Counted from the stretch's first letter, positions 44,841-54,944 are shown. The stretch is 64,000 bases of DNA from Eutreptiella sp. 'Long Island Sound 2002' (GCA_964036045.1 OZ038392.1:34423330-34487329), one strand, 5' to 3'. Notes: a model not told the origin generated them from the sequence alone. Numbers and translations: made by a program.

Positions 44841-45215
44841 CTAGTCCGACGATGAGCTGCTGCCGCATTTGAAGGACTTGCGCTTCGGACGGGGGGGCTT
44901 TTTGGGTTGTGTGGGTTTGGGAGGTGGGCAGGGCAGGGGATTCGAGTTTCTCGGCTGGGGGGGTGGCTTTGCTGGGGAGGTGCTGCGGGAGCTGCTACGG
45001 GTGGGGGGGCTCAACCGACAACTGGACAGAAGGATCTCCTCGTCAGCACACCCCTCCCACCAAAACTCCCTGAGGCTCGCCAAGCAGGGCGTGTTCACCG
45101 CCCACGTGTCCCTTAAGCGGGAGCGCTCCCACTCCCGCAGCCCGAACAAGATGGCGCACCCCCGTTGGGGGTTGAGGAGCAGCAGCTGGTACAGGGCGGA
45201 TAGGGGAATGCTGCA
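44841..45215 (-). CDS. Terminal exon of an unrecognised minus-strand gene
   Basis: The minus strand reads PLSALYQLLLLNPQRGC, then a segment with FGLREWERSRLRDTW and FWWEGCADEEIL, followed by a Ser/Pro/Lys-rich tail (PKPTQPKKPPRPKRKSFKC) ending SSSSSD at a stop at 44841-44843. The first half looks folded and the tail disordered. An acceptor-like GCCGCAG lies just upstream (about 45225, minus), so other exons may lie further 5'. No family recognised. Confidence 0.4.
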   Translation of the reverse strand, partial: CSIPLSALYQLLLLNPQRGCAILFGLREWERSRLRDTWAVNTPCLASLREFWWEGCADEEILLSSCRLSPPTRSSSRSTSPAKPPPQPRNSNPLPCPPPKPTQPKKPPRPKRKSFKCGSSSSSD

Positions 45216-45409
45216 TGTACCTGCGGCTCACTGGTGGCTAAGTGAAAATGTGAAGTTGGGTCTCATTTGGGGCTCATTTGTGCATTGTGATGTCTTTGTG
45301 CTTGTTTGTTGTGCATTTTGCATGCTAGGTAATGTGCATTTAATGTTTTTAGAAGTTTTAGATACTCACCCCGTCAAGGTTCAAGGGAGGGGGTATTTTT
45401 TTTGGCGAC

Positions 45410-45545
45410 GGCTCAGTTGACTGAGCGCCCGACTGAGCCGTCACTGAGCCGTCACTGAGCCGACTCACTGAGCGCTCAGTGAGCGCTCAGTGAGCGCGCC
45501 AAATGGCTCAGTGACGCTCAGTAAGAGCCAATTGGGGGCTCACTC
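45410..45545. repeat. CACTGAGC/GCTCAGTG foldback repeat
   Basis: Tandem and inverted copies of GAGCCGTCACTGAGCC and GCGCTCAGTGAGCGC, with GCGCCAAATGGCTCAG at the end. The same words form a perfect hairpin at 57701-57797. Confidence 0.75.
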
Positions 45546-45636
45546 AGAGGCTTCCCCCCCCTTCTGCCTCTCCACCGCCCCCCTATCCGCCTACCCATCC
45601 ATTCCTTCTCGCTCCCATAGTTCCTCTCTTTCACAC

Positions 45637-46077
45637 CATGTCTAATGTCTCGCAGGCCTGGAACCGGCAGCTTCAAACGCTCTCGCGTCTTTCCTTAGTC
45701 GCCGCCGGGTACCTACCACTTTCACAGAGGCAGCGAACCCGGGGGTGCCTTCGACGGACCTAGAGCCCTTGAAGCTGTGGGCCCAGCAGCTCCCTGCCCC
45801 TTCCGTAGAAGTGGTCCACATCAACGTGTCCGATGTGACCCTTCTTGGAAAGAGCTGGATGCACCGGCGCAACCAAATGTTGCGCCAGGTGCATCCAGCT
45901 CTTTGTGCCATACGCTTCCGCTTTCTTGTGGCTGCTGTCCAAAATTTGGTGCAGCAGTCCTCAGGAAAGCTGATCTGTGCCCCCCACGATTTCGGGACAC
46001 GGGTTCATGACACCAAAGATCTCCAACACGGTTTGACTTCAGATCTTGGTGTCCGCCACGTGGCACCCAGGAAGTGA
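45637..46077 (+). pseudogene. Unrecognised ORF fragment next to the LTR element
   Basis: An ATG at 45637 in a CACCATGTC context starts MSNVSQAWNRQLQTLSRL. That frame closes at about 45765, and protein-like text continues in a second frame (45745-46077: PLKLWAQQLPAPSVEVVHIN, then VSDVTLLGKSW) to TGA 46075-46077. Either a very short intron or a frameshift separates them. A 25-bp-stem hairpin lies inside the second frame. The LTR element is inserted 58 bp after the stop. Function unknown. Confidence 0.35.
45849..45904. repeat. Hairpin with 25-bp stem
   Basis: Left stem AAAGAGCTGGATGCACC plus GGCGCAAC, loop CAAAT, right stem GTTGCGCC, a bulged A, then GGTGCATCCAGCTCTTT. All 25 pairs are Watson-Crick. 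Confidence 0.9.
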
Positions 46078-46139
46078 CTCCTTGAGCCCCTGCCTTTTGG
46101 GGTCGGGGTGGTGTCAGGGGAATGGTGGGAAAGCCTTTT

Positions 46140-46624
46140 TGTAAGTGGACTCATTCTTGTCTCTTTATCCTATCACGTGATTTTTGCTCTTCAAAATCTC
46201 GCTGCAAAAGTTTTCCAGTCTCCTCGTCCACGTTTCCCTGAGTGTCCCTGCGAGAACAAAAGGGCAGGTCCATGACCTTTATTCATGATAGTTCATTCTG
46301 CATCTTTGTAAGTCATAGAACACGACAGTGTTCCATTTGCATGCCTGCAGGAGAAACATGCTGGCATGCAACACAAAATCTTAAAATATAATAAATCTAC
46401 ATTTATGCATGCCGAAAAATTATTTGTACACTCAACAGACATCTATTGTTTACTTCTCTCTTTATCTTTCTTCTGTCGTCAGCGATTATCTGGCGCGGGA
46501 TCTGGCGCGCGCTTCTATCCTGGCGCCGCCTGTCACAGAACATCCCGTCAAAAATCCAAAAGATAATCCAAGAAAATCTGTCAATAAGTAAACTCTGTGT
46601 ACCTGTCAGGAAAAACCCATTGCA
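46140..46624 (-). repeat. LTR, left copy (485 bp)
   Basis: Differs from the right copy by only a handful of substitutions noticed by eye (for example near 46153, 46168 and 46206). Contains TGGCGCGGGATCTGGCGCGC and a CTTAAAATATAATAAA stretch. Confidence 0.9.
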
Positions 46625-48240
46625 CTCCCCTCCCAAGACGAAACTCACGGGTGCAACCCTGAATTTTGGCTTAAAAAAAGCCTGATGGGTTTTGCTTGCA
46701 GTGTCCGCACCCGGGCTGTTTTGATTGTCATAGGGGGGGGTCTGGAGCCTGTCCTCTGCCCCTGTGCCACCAGACACAAGTCCAATCAAGCAGCATAATA
46801 TTTTTTGTCAATCTGCACTCTACAGTGTCAGGCTAACCCACTTAGTATGTACACGTGGCGGGCTCTTCAATTATATTACTTCTGCTCTTGGTCTCTTGCG
46901 TTGGTGCTGAGCTGGACTGCACTCCTCATCTTCGGCTCTGGGGGGTTTGGTGTGCCTTGCTGGCTTGTTGCCCCCTTGGGCCCCTTAGGGCTTGCTGGGG
47001 ATCTGCAACAGAACACACAAGGGCACATTACAAACTATCGCAACAACAACAGGCACCTCACATCCGCAGGGGGGGGTTTGGCCTTCTCCTATGGTTTCTC
47101 CACTGGCATTGTGTAGCATACCGTTGGCGTATGGTACACAGGCGCGTTCGCACCCCGGTGTTGTCTGCTGCCGCATGCCGTGCATTCCCTTCAGTCATTC
47201 CTTGTGATCCCTGCGTGGTAGGTGTAGTAAAGAAACGTAGGGGGGGTTCAATTTCCGCAGGACAGTGCAAAATCCTGAAGAAAGGCGAGGGGAAACAAAC
47301 GATATGCAAGAAATACGAAACAGTGCATTTACCTCGACGCTGTGGGGGGGGGGGGGGGTTGTGGGCGTGGTGGGTTGGTGGCCTTTCTCCTCCTGTTCGC
47401 TGCCCAGTGGCGCCGGAGCAAGCTGATGACCACACAGAAGGTTGTACATACGGATCTTGCTCAGTGTAAAAAAAAATGGTGTGTGCCCTAGACGGCCGGC
47501 CTGCAGCGGGATCCTCCTCCAGTCCTGCAGCCAGCTCCCGCACTGACGGTTGTTGTGGGTGTGGTTTTTTTGTGCTTCCCTGGGTCCATGTGCCTGCACC
47601 ATGCTCTGTGTGAGGATGGCCTTCCCATCTGACTGTGGCAGCCGTGGCGGGAATTCTACCGCCTCTCACCCGATGTGGCCCCACCGCATACATGCCATCC
47701 CGGACAGCCATCAGGGCTGTCGTTCCAGGACTTTAAGTGCACCGGTCGTCCCTGTGGGGTTGGCGCTCGTTCCCACCCTGAACACTCTCGGCTCGCCCCT
47801 TGCCCCAAACCCTGTGCGCCCCAGGCTGGCGGGGGCCTGTCCAGTGTAGGGGAGGAGTGTGCAGGACCAACCCACAAAAAGTATTGCCGGCGGCGCCGGA
47901 GCAAGCTCCTAACCACTCGCCAGCCAGGATCAGGTTCCCCAGTGGCGCCGGAATATTTTCCTGACCACTCACCGGAGCACGTCGGGTGCCAATACGCTCA
48001 AATGGTAAAAAGAATCACTCAAAAATCAACAGTAAAAAGAATGGTGGGCGATGGGGTGGAGAGGTGCACTAAGCTGAATTACAGTACCATTTCAGAACTC
48101 CTGACCTGTGTCACGCCGTGACACGCGCTCCTTCTTTGGCTTTCTTATTCTCCTCTCCCCACGGTGCGTTGTTCGCAGCTCTTCCCCGCCTTCTGGTTCT
48201 CCTCCCGGTGTTTCCGGATCAAATCCATAATATCTATCTA
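46625..48240. other. Interior of the LTR element, left part
   Basis: No supported gene. A G-run of about 16 lies near 47342-47357. GTGGCGCCGGAGCAAGCTGA and GGCGCCGGAGCAAGCTCCT near 47410 and 47890 form a short direct repeat followed by ACCAC. Minus-strand frames at 47058-47711 and 47195-47602 show no family resemblance. Confidence 0.4.
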
Positions 48241-48245
48241 TCTAT

Positions 48246-48584
48246 GTCTATTTGTGGTGGTGATATTGGTGAAGTGACACACACGCCCCACTTTTGCAAA
48301 ATAAAATCCACCAAGGTTCCCGAATGCACCCAATGCACAATGGAGGTCACGAGGTATACCGCAAAGGCGAAATTCAAATCCACTTTCTGAGTGTCTATTT
48401 TTTTTCGATAAGCACAAGATGACATTATGTTATCAATATTTCAGAAGTGGATTTGAATTTGGCCTTTGCGGTATACCTCGTGACCTCCATTGTGCATTGG
48501 GTGCATTCGGGAACCTTGGTGGATTTTATTTTGCAAAAGTGGGGCGTGTGTGTCACTTCACCAATATCACCACCACAAATAGAC
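48246..48584. repeat. Snap-back inverted repeat flanking a spliced leader (136-bp arms)
   Basis: 48246-48381 is the reverse complement of 48449-48584, equal in length (136 nt) and nearly identical (one substitution noted, at about 48370). Between them lie the SL (48382-48407) and 41 nt that include CAGAAGT (48442-48448) directly before the right arm. The SL begins ACTTTCTG, whose complement CAGAAAGT nearly matches CAGAAGT. This is the geometry expected if a cDNA end folded back and primed on itself. Confidence 0.9.
48382..48407 (+). other. Spliced-leader sequence of a retrocopy
   Basis: Exactly ACTTTCTGAGTGTCTA plus eight T and CG, 26 nt, matching my recollection of the Euglena gracilis SL exon. 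It is followed by ATAAGCACAAG with no GT donor, so it is a mature trans-splice junction copied into DNA. Confidence 0.85.
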
Positions 48585-49091
48585 ACCAAGATAACAATCT
48601 TGTGCTTATCGGTGTGACGAGACACGTCCCCTTTGGGTTTATCAAGGCTTTGGACATTTCAAGAAGGGTGCTTGCTTTCTATTTCTTTTGCAATGAGCGA
48701 ATCGGTGCAATATCACGACGAGCAAGCCTCACAATCCATTGATTGTCAAGATGCATCGGTTACAACGAAGGTAATCACGGAGAAAGGTCGGCAATTTGAT
48801 TCGTCTATTGAGGCACTACTCGATGCCCTACAGGACCAATACGTGACGCCGACTCAACACGCTTCGGTTGACAAATCCGGAGATGTGTTACAACGCATGA
48901 CACCGAATCAAGAGTATAAGAAGCTTGTGCAACGTGTTGAAAAATTGGAACAAGAGCCAATGGAGAGCGAACATGATAAGGCCATTTCTTGCACTTCCCC
49001 CAACCCATTGTGGGCTACCTATTTGATTCAAAAAAATTATTTTCTTGAACCCACTCCCTATTTCGAGGTCGCTCGACTCGAATTTGCATGA
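48408..49091 (+). pseudogene. Retrocopy of a trans-spliced transcript with a 132-codon ORF
   Basis: Following the leader is a 285-nt 5' UTR-like stretch and an ATG at 48693 (MSESVQYHDEQASQ) open to TGA 49089-49091. The ORF is hydrophilic, with a short predicted coiled-coil segment (EYKKLVQRVEKLEQEP), and merges with the satellite at its end, so its natural C-terminus is doubtful. Function unknown. ATAAGCACAAGAT after the leader is complemented by ATCTTGTGCTTAT at 48597-48609, so the transcript could fold on itself. No introns were noticed, as expected of a retrocopy. Confidence 0.5.
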
Positions 49092-50200
49092 GTTCGAATT
49101 TTTTTCGACCTTTATTGCACACATTTTTATGCTTTTTGTTGGCCTATTTTTGCCTTTTTGGCCATTTTGCATGTGTGCATATTATGCATGTTCCCCCAAG
49201 TGCTACAGGTGAGGTTGTTGAGTTCGAAAAAATTATTTTCCAACACCCACACCCTATTTTGAGGTCGCTCGACTCGAATTTGCATGAGTTCAAATTTATT
49301 TCGACCTCTATTGCACACATTTTTATGCTTTTTGTTGGCCTATTTTTGCCTTTTTGGCCATTTTGCATGTGTGCACATTGTGTGTGTACCCCCAAGTCAC
49401 ACAACAAGTTGTGTAGACTTTGAATAATTATGAGGTGTGTACACCCACCCTATTTGAGAGTCACTCGACTCAAATATGTTCGAGTTTGAATTTTTTTCGA
49501 ATTTTATTGCATACTTTTTTGGGCTTTGTTTTGGCCATTTTTGACATAGTTGGCCATTTTTGACACTTCTTCACGTGTCACTTCCCCCAAATTATTTTGG
49601 GCTGGGAAACCAAGCCCAAATAAATTCGACGAAGGGGCACACACCCTATTTTGAATATGCCCCACTCGAATATGCATGATTTCGAATTTATTTCGAACTC
49701 AATTGTACATATCTTTGGGCTTTGTTTTGGCCATTTTTGACATTTTTGGCCATTTTCAGCATTTCCTCACGTGTCACTCCCCCCAAATTATTTTGGGTTG
49801 GGAAACCAAGCCCCAATAAATTCGACGAAGGGGCATACACCCTATTTCGAATATGCCCCACTCGAATATGCATGATTTCGAATTTATTTCGAACTCCATT
49901 GTACATATTTTGAGGCTTTGTTTTGGCCATTTTTGACATTTTTGGCCAATATCAACATGTATTGATATGCTACACCCCCCAATCTTTTTTGGAGTGGTAC
50001 ATCAAGCCCAAAATAATTCGAAAAGGGATCATGCACCCTATTTCGAATGTGCTTGACACAATTATGCACATGGTTCGAATTCATATGAGTGCATTGACCC
50101 ATTTTTTTAATGATTGTTTTGGTCACGCTTTGGCACTTTTTGATCAATATTTGGGCCATAGTGACCAAATTAACATATCAAGGTATCCATTGCCCCTATT
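49020..50200. repeat. Satellite array, period about 195 bp, six diverging units
   Basis: The box CCCTATTTNGAG..TCGACTCGAATTTGCATGA recurs near 49058, 49252, 49447, 49642, 49841 and 50034. Each unit then has a TTCGAATTT stretch, a TTGGCCATTTTTG block and a run of C before AAATTATTTTGG-type sequence. Units 4 and 5 are closest to each other and units 1 and 2 form another pair, as expected of local duplication. Confidence 0.85.
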
Positions 50201-51426
50201 TTGAGGATGCCGGTTGCGATAAGAATAGTCGTGAGGCTTGAAAGAATGCGAATGAACCTTGAATTTCGATTTTTGTGTTAATTTCACATGCTTTCTCCTT
50301 GCCCAACCGACTCACCGCATACACTCTTTGTGATTTTTTCCTCAACCTACTACATGCTCAAGGAGAGCTTTTTTTGTATCAACAAGGACTGTATATTAGA
50401 TGATGACACCTTGGTTGAAGCCTTGTGTGTACATGTGGGAGTGTGGTATGTGTTTGGACCTAATCTTTCCCTATTGCCTCCAAGTCTCGCGAGACCTCCT
50501 GTCTGTCTCTATTTTTTCCCCCTATCTTTGGCAAGTAGAGCCGATCCTCTTGGGATGTGGGATGCCACATTTAAGTTGGTCTTCTTCAATTTACTGGCGC
50601 GACTTGACTTTTCATGGACTCTACTCTCCCCACATCACACACACAGAAGCATACTCACATACACGTATGTTTGCCCCGCCTAATCTTCTTGTGAGATGTC
50701 ATTTAAGCTTGATGGCCCTCTTCCTCTTTACCTTCTCTGCATATGTCCAGCACCGAGCACGGGGCTTGGTGACTGCACGGGGCGTTCGGGGAACGCCCAC
50801 AACCTCCATTCCTACGGGGACCGGTGCTAGATGGACCATTCCTGGTGTCCCCCCGTTGAAGCAAATCTACGGGCACCTGACGTGCGGTATATGCCGGTTA
50901 CAGGTGGTCATTCACCCCTGCTACACGTGAGCTGTCTGTTGAACAGGGTCAGGGGATCCGCTGCACTTCGGCCGTGATGTGATGTGGAGCCGCCGACACA
51001 CAAACAAATCAAGTCTTGGGTGTGCATTGAGCTTGTCTGGTTTGGTGTTTTCCTTTCCCCCCTAACCCCCCATGTGTCCTACGCTCTTCTGCTTGGTCAC
51101 ATCCACACCAACATGTATGGCTGTAGTTCCATACCAGCCCGGAGAGAGCCATGGCCCATCCTCACGGCCATAAAAGATATGAGGTTATGTGAGTTGTTGT
51201 CTTTTGGGTCCTAAGGGCCCAGGAGGGCAGGTGCGGGCCACGTGAGCTGTCTGTAGGAGGTAGGGAGCCCACTGCACTTCGGCCGTAAGCTGTACCCCCC
51301 CCCCCCATGACGAGCGGTCAATATTTTTTTTCCCTCACTGGGTACCGCCGCAGCAGGCCCCCGCCAAGACGGCCCACGCCACCGTCTTAGGGGCAAGGGG
51401 CTCGCCGGAATGTGCGGTGGTGAGCC
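50201..51426. other. Interior of the LTR element, middle part
   Basis: No supported gene. A segment GAGCTGTCTGTTGAACAGGG..CTGCACTTCGGCCGT near 50929 is repeated diverged near 51246, about 310 bp apart. C11 occurs near 51296. Confidence 0.4.
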
Positions 51427-52065
51427 CTATGGCGAGATGCAGCGTGTAGGTGAACAAGACCCCCCCACCCCAACCTTGCTTGGTGTGCAGTTGAGCCGAG
51501 AGTGAGTCTTGTGGCCGGTACCCCTTTCCCCCCCATGGTATGCAACTGAAGGTAGTACTGCTGTGTGAGCTCTGTTTTCTGCCACGTCCATTTTGGTTGC
51601 CGACGGGTAGTCAAGTGCGGCTAAGAGGGCGATGGAGGTAGGGTTGAGTTGGGCCCCCATGTGTGACCTGCGGCAGATATCCCGCCAGGAGAAGGCCACG
51701 TGGTGTTCAGCTTCCGCGGGCCCATAACACCCCATATATTCAGGTGCAGTGGTCGCTAAGGCCGTGAAGGCGTACTTGGGGTAGCACTGGGAGGGTGTGT
51801 AAGGAGGGTACACCTGCGGGTTGTGTTGCTGATTCCTGATTTTTGGCTTTTCTGGTGTTCCTGACGCCTGGAGTGCTGAATTTCTGTCACTCTGGACTCC
51901 TGGGGTCCTGAATTCTGTGACTGCTTGCTTTTGTGCTTGCCTGATGGCTGAATTTTTGTCCTTTTGTCTGAATTTCTGCCCTGTAGGGACCCAAGTGGTG
52001 CCGAGGCACTTGTGGTCTTGAACCTGCCCCACCACACCCACAACCACGCCCACAATGGGACACAT
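51427..52065 (-). CDS. Hypothetical 212-codon ORF in the LTR element, minus strand
   Basis: The only long frame in the interior on the strand suggested by the polypurine tract. The middle reads like a folded protein (YPKYAFTALATTAPEYMGCY, then a segment with HHVAFSWRDICRRSH and NPTSIALLAALDYPS). The N-terminal third is a Gln/Lys/Ser-rich stretch built of a repeated CTGAATTTCTG-like word. I see no protease, zinc knuckle, RT or integrase motif. A Gag-like role is possible by position only. Confidence 0.35.
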   Translation of the reverse strand: MCPIVGVVVGVVGQVQDHKCLGTTWVPTGQKFRQKDKNSAIRQAQKQAVTEFRTPGVQSDRNSALQASGTPEKPKIRNQQHNPQVYPPYTPSQCYPKYAFTALATTAPEYMGCYGPAEAEHHVAFSWRDICRRSHMGAQLNPTSIALLAALDYPSATKMDVAENRAHTAVLPSVAYHGGERGTGHKTHSRLNCTPSKVGVGGSCSPTRCISP

Positions 52066-52628
52066 AACCCCCCCAATATCACTGTTTGTGGTCAGCCAAA
52101 CCTATATGGTTCTGGTTTCAGCCCAAACTTAGGGTTGCACCCTAAGTTCGGTCTTGGGAGGGGAGTGCAATAGGGTTGGCTTTCCCCCTTTTGGTTACCC
52201 CCCATGGCATCGGTCCCAAGACCGATCCAAGCCCCCCACACACACAACATACCCTTGGGGTGGGATGCAGTAGATCCTAGGGGTGCTGAATCACTCCTTT
52301 TCTGGCCTGGTGCGCGCACGACATCAATCGCGATCCGGCGTGAGCCTACTGAGTTTTTATTTTTCAATTCTGATTTCTGTGGGTCTGAATTTACGGGATC
52401 GTGGATTTCTGTGGGTTTAGACCCATACAATTTGATTGGTGCTCTTGGTTTGGTGTGAGGGGCTGATTTTGCTGTTCACACATGTTAGAGGTCTGACACA
52501 CACGAATCTTTGTCGCCGTAGCGTTGCTCGTGGTGTACAGTACTCAATTGTGTCGCTTTGGTATTAGTAAAAAACTGAGTGTCTATTTGTTGTGCTCTTG
52601 TTTGTATGTTTACTTATCTATTTCATAC

Positions 52629-52931
52629 ATAAGTATAAGATGACATTATGTAAGGTTCATTGTTCGAATGTTATGTGATACTCTATGTGAGAGAACTTCA
52701 ACAAGGATCAAGACCAAGTGTGGAAAGTGTCTGTGCTCGCCTTTGTAATTGTGCATTTACTTTGATTGAGGTTTGTGGTGTCCATCCACGTACCATGCTA
52801 GAGAATAGACATCCTTGGTCATTGGCAAGTTGGAACTTTTGGATTTTGAGTTCAAGATTTTCAAAATATCATTGGGAGAAAGTTATTTGACTTGAACAAC
52901 ATGGGAGATCCTTACAATCTTATACTTATCG
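52629..52931. repeat. 303-bp segment with inverted ends, related to 48408-48611
   Basis: Begins ATAAGTATAAGATGACATT and ends AATCTTATACTTATCG. The retrocopy at 48408-48611 has the same arrangement (ATAAGCACAAGATGACATT ... AATCTTGTGCTTATCG). A 14-nt spliced-leader fragment, CTGAGTGTCTATTT, lies upstream at 52575-52588. Both probably derive from related transcripts or one small repeat family. Confidence 0.6.
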
Positions 52932-52959
52932 AAAAAATGTCTTCGGCATGCAAATGGAA

Positions 52960-53444
52960 TGTAAGTGGACTCGTTCTTGTCTCTTTCTCCTATCACGTGA
53001 TTTTTGCTCTTCAAAATCTCGCTGCATAATTTTTCCAGTCTCCTCGTCCACGTTTCCCTGAGTGTCCCTGCGAGGACAAAAGGGCAGGTCTATGACCTTT
53101 ATTCATGATAGTTCATTCTGCATCTTCGTAAGACAGAGAACACGACAGTGTTCCATTTGCATGCCTGCAGGAGAAACATGCTGGCATGCAACACAAAATC
53201 TTAAAATATAATAAATCTACATTTATGCATGCCGAAAAATTATTTGTACACTCAACAGACATCTATTGTTTACTTCTGTCTTTATCTTTCTTCTGTCGTC
53301 AGCGACTATCTGGCGCGGGATCTGGCGCGCGCTTCTATCCTGGCGCCGCCTGTCACAGAACATCCCGTCGAAAATCCAAAAGATAATCCAAGAAAATCTG
53401 TCAAAAAGTAAACTCTGTGTACCTGTCAGGAAAAACCCATTGCA
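52960..53444 (-). repeat. LTR, right copy (485 bp)
   Basis: Same length and ends as 46140-46624. It is followed by the second CTTTT duplication at 53445-53449. Confidence 0.9.
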
Positions 53445-53630
53445 CTTTTGGCTTGTCCCAACATTCCTGAGTAATGCCATCTGGTGCCCGACTACACCAC
53501 CCCAGCTCTGTATAGGACCAAGGAGTCCGTGTTCCTCCGCGGTGCCGCCTCCCCTCCCCTGTACATCTTCCTGGCTGCCCCGGTGTTCTCACATGAACTC
53601 CCGGCTCATGACCTTGAGTAGGATGAGTCA

Positions 53631-54944
53631 TTGTGCAACTTGGGGCTCTGGGTGGTTAGGGGCGCGGTAGAGGCCAAGGACTGCAAGAACTGGTACCACA
53701 TTCTGGTCGACTCTTGCGGCACCCAGCCGGATGCAATTTGGGATCTGCTGTCCAATGCACACTCTCGCGAGGAGTGCTTGGCTGATCGCAAACTGCCACA
53801 GCGCTGGGCTACTCGCCCCGGCAAGCTTATCTCTGTGTTTGGAAGGGACCCCTTGCAACGGGCCAGTCAACAGTGCAGTGCTCGCTGGCCCGAGATGAGG
53901 GGTCTCTTCCCAATGCAGTGGTCGGCAATTGCCGCCGGGGAAGATGCCAAGGAGCAGACCTGGCATACTGGCGTTGACAAGTTGCCAGGTACGCTCCCTA
54001 GCATGGGTGAGCTGCCCGAGCATCTCTCAATGATGCTTGTCGTCTCGGACAAGTATCAGTTGGAGGTGCACTTGGGCAGCCACCTGGGTGACCATGACGC
54101 TCTGCCGGTTGAGGCCTTCGAGTTTCAGCGTGGGGACATGGTTCTCTTTGCCTCCACGCTGAGACATCGGGGTCTCGCCGCGCTGCCGGGGGTGGGGAAG
54201 TAGGTTGTTCTCTTTCACTTCCCCACCCCCCACGAGCGCCACAAGTGGGTGGAGTTGGAGCCGTTCATCCTTGACCCTCTGCCAGGGGGCAAGGATGAGC
54301 TGGCTACACGGCCACGGGGAGACTGGCCGCTGCCCAACCCCAGGGCTATCAGCCACTGGGGGCATTACTTCGGCTTTGGCGAGGGACTGCAGGGCGCGGT
54401 CGGTCTGCCGCGGTTTGAGCAGCTGGACGACTCGCTGGCCCCAGTGGGCCCGTCAGGCCCCGGCTGCCCATACCACTCGCTGCTGCTGGCCAGGCCTGCC
54501 CTGGACGCCGCCGACCGCATGTGCCACGTGTACGTGGAGGAAGGCGACGTCCTGATGACAAGGGGGCCATCATGGCTCGACCTGGGTAACGGTGGACCCG
54601 GGGAGGCCGCCATGCTGCAGCAGTATTGGGCCCCCTCCTCCCGCCCCATCTCCGCACAGCAGGCTTTGCTGCTCGGCTTCTCGTGGCATCGCGGGCCGGA
54701 GAAGCGATGTACGAGGAGCGATGCGGGCGCCGAGGTCCCGCATTTGATGCGCTGCATCTGCAGCGGCAAGGTGTTACTCCCTTCTCCCCCTGCCCTGCAG
54801 GATTCACACCGGGGTGTTGGGGGGAGTATTTGTAGGAGGCGCGACTGGGTGGTGGTGGGGTGCACCAGGATGTTCCGAAATGTGGGTCTGGAGATGTGGG
54901 CCTGTGGGGCTGTGGGCCAACAGGGGGTTCTCTGTGTGTTTTAG
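53631..54944 (+). pseudogene. Unrecognised gene with possible double-stranded beta-helix fold, internal TAG
   Basis: Two frames in the same register, 53631-54203 and on to about 54800, are separated only by a TAG at 54201-54203. The text before it (HLSMMLVVSDKYQLEVHLG, then FEFQRGDMVLFASTLRHRGL) and after it (VVLFHFPTPHERHKWVELEP) reads as one protein. The GDMVLF..S.LRHRG pattern resembles the second half of cupin or 2-oxoglutarate/Fe(II) oxygenase domains, but I cannot point to a full metal triad. A later part (CHVYVEEGDVLMTRG) has a similar strand-turn pattern. The end is unclear. The 54937 LTR element begins just before the frame closes. Confidence 0.4.

Larger units (their letters stand above)
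46140..53444 (-). mobile_element. 7.3-kb LTR element, no visible pol, with nested repeats
   Basis: Two 485-bp direct repeats (46140-46624 and 52960-53444) begin TGTAAG and end TTGCA. The element is flanked by CTTTT on both sides (46135-46139 and 53445-53449), a 5-bp target duplication typical of LTR retroelement integrases. On the minus strand a purine run (GGGAGGGGAG) lies directly before the left LTR, as a polypurine tract should, so the element probably reads minus. No clear primer-binding site was found. The 6.3 kb interior has no RT or integrase text. It holds an SL-bearing retrocopy, a satellite of about 195 bp and a short repeat with inverted ends. Likely a non-autonomous element with nested insertions. 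Confidence 0.85.

Noticed and set aside
48382-48407. SL RNA gene
   Set aside because: An SL RNA gene would have a GT donor right after the leader and an Sm-site region downstream. Here the leader is followed by ATAAGCAC, and the locus has a snap-back structure.
48406-48611. Classical DNA transposon with CGATAAGCACAAGAT terminal inverted repeats
   Set aside because: The left CG belongs to the SL and no target duplication is visible. The snap-back explanation accounts for the larger inverted repeat, and the complementary ends may be a property of the transcript.
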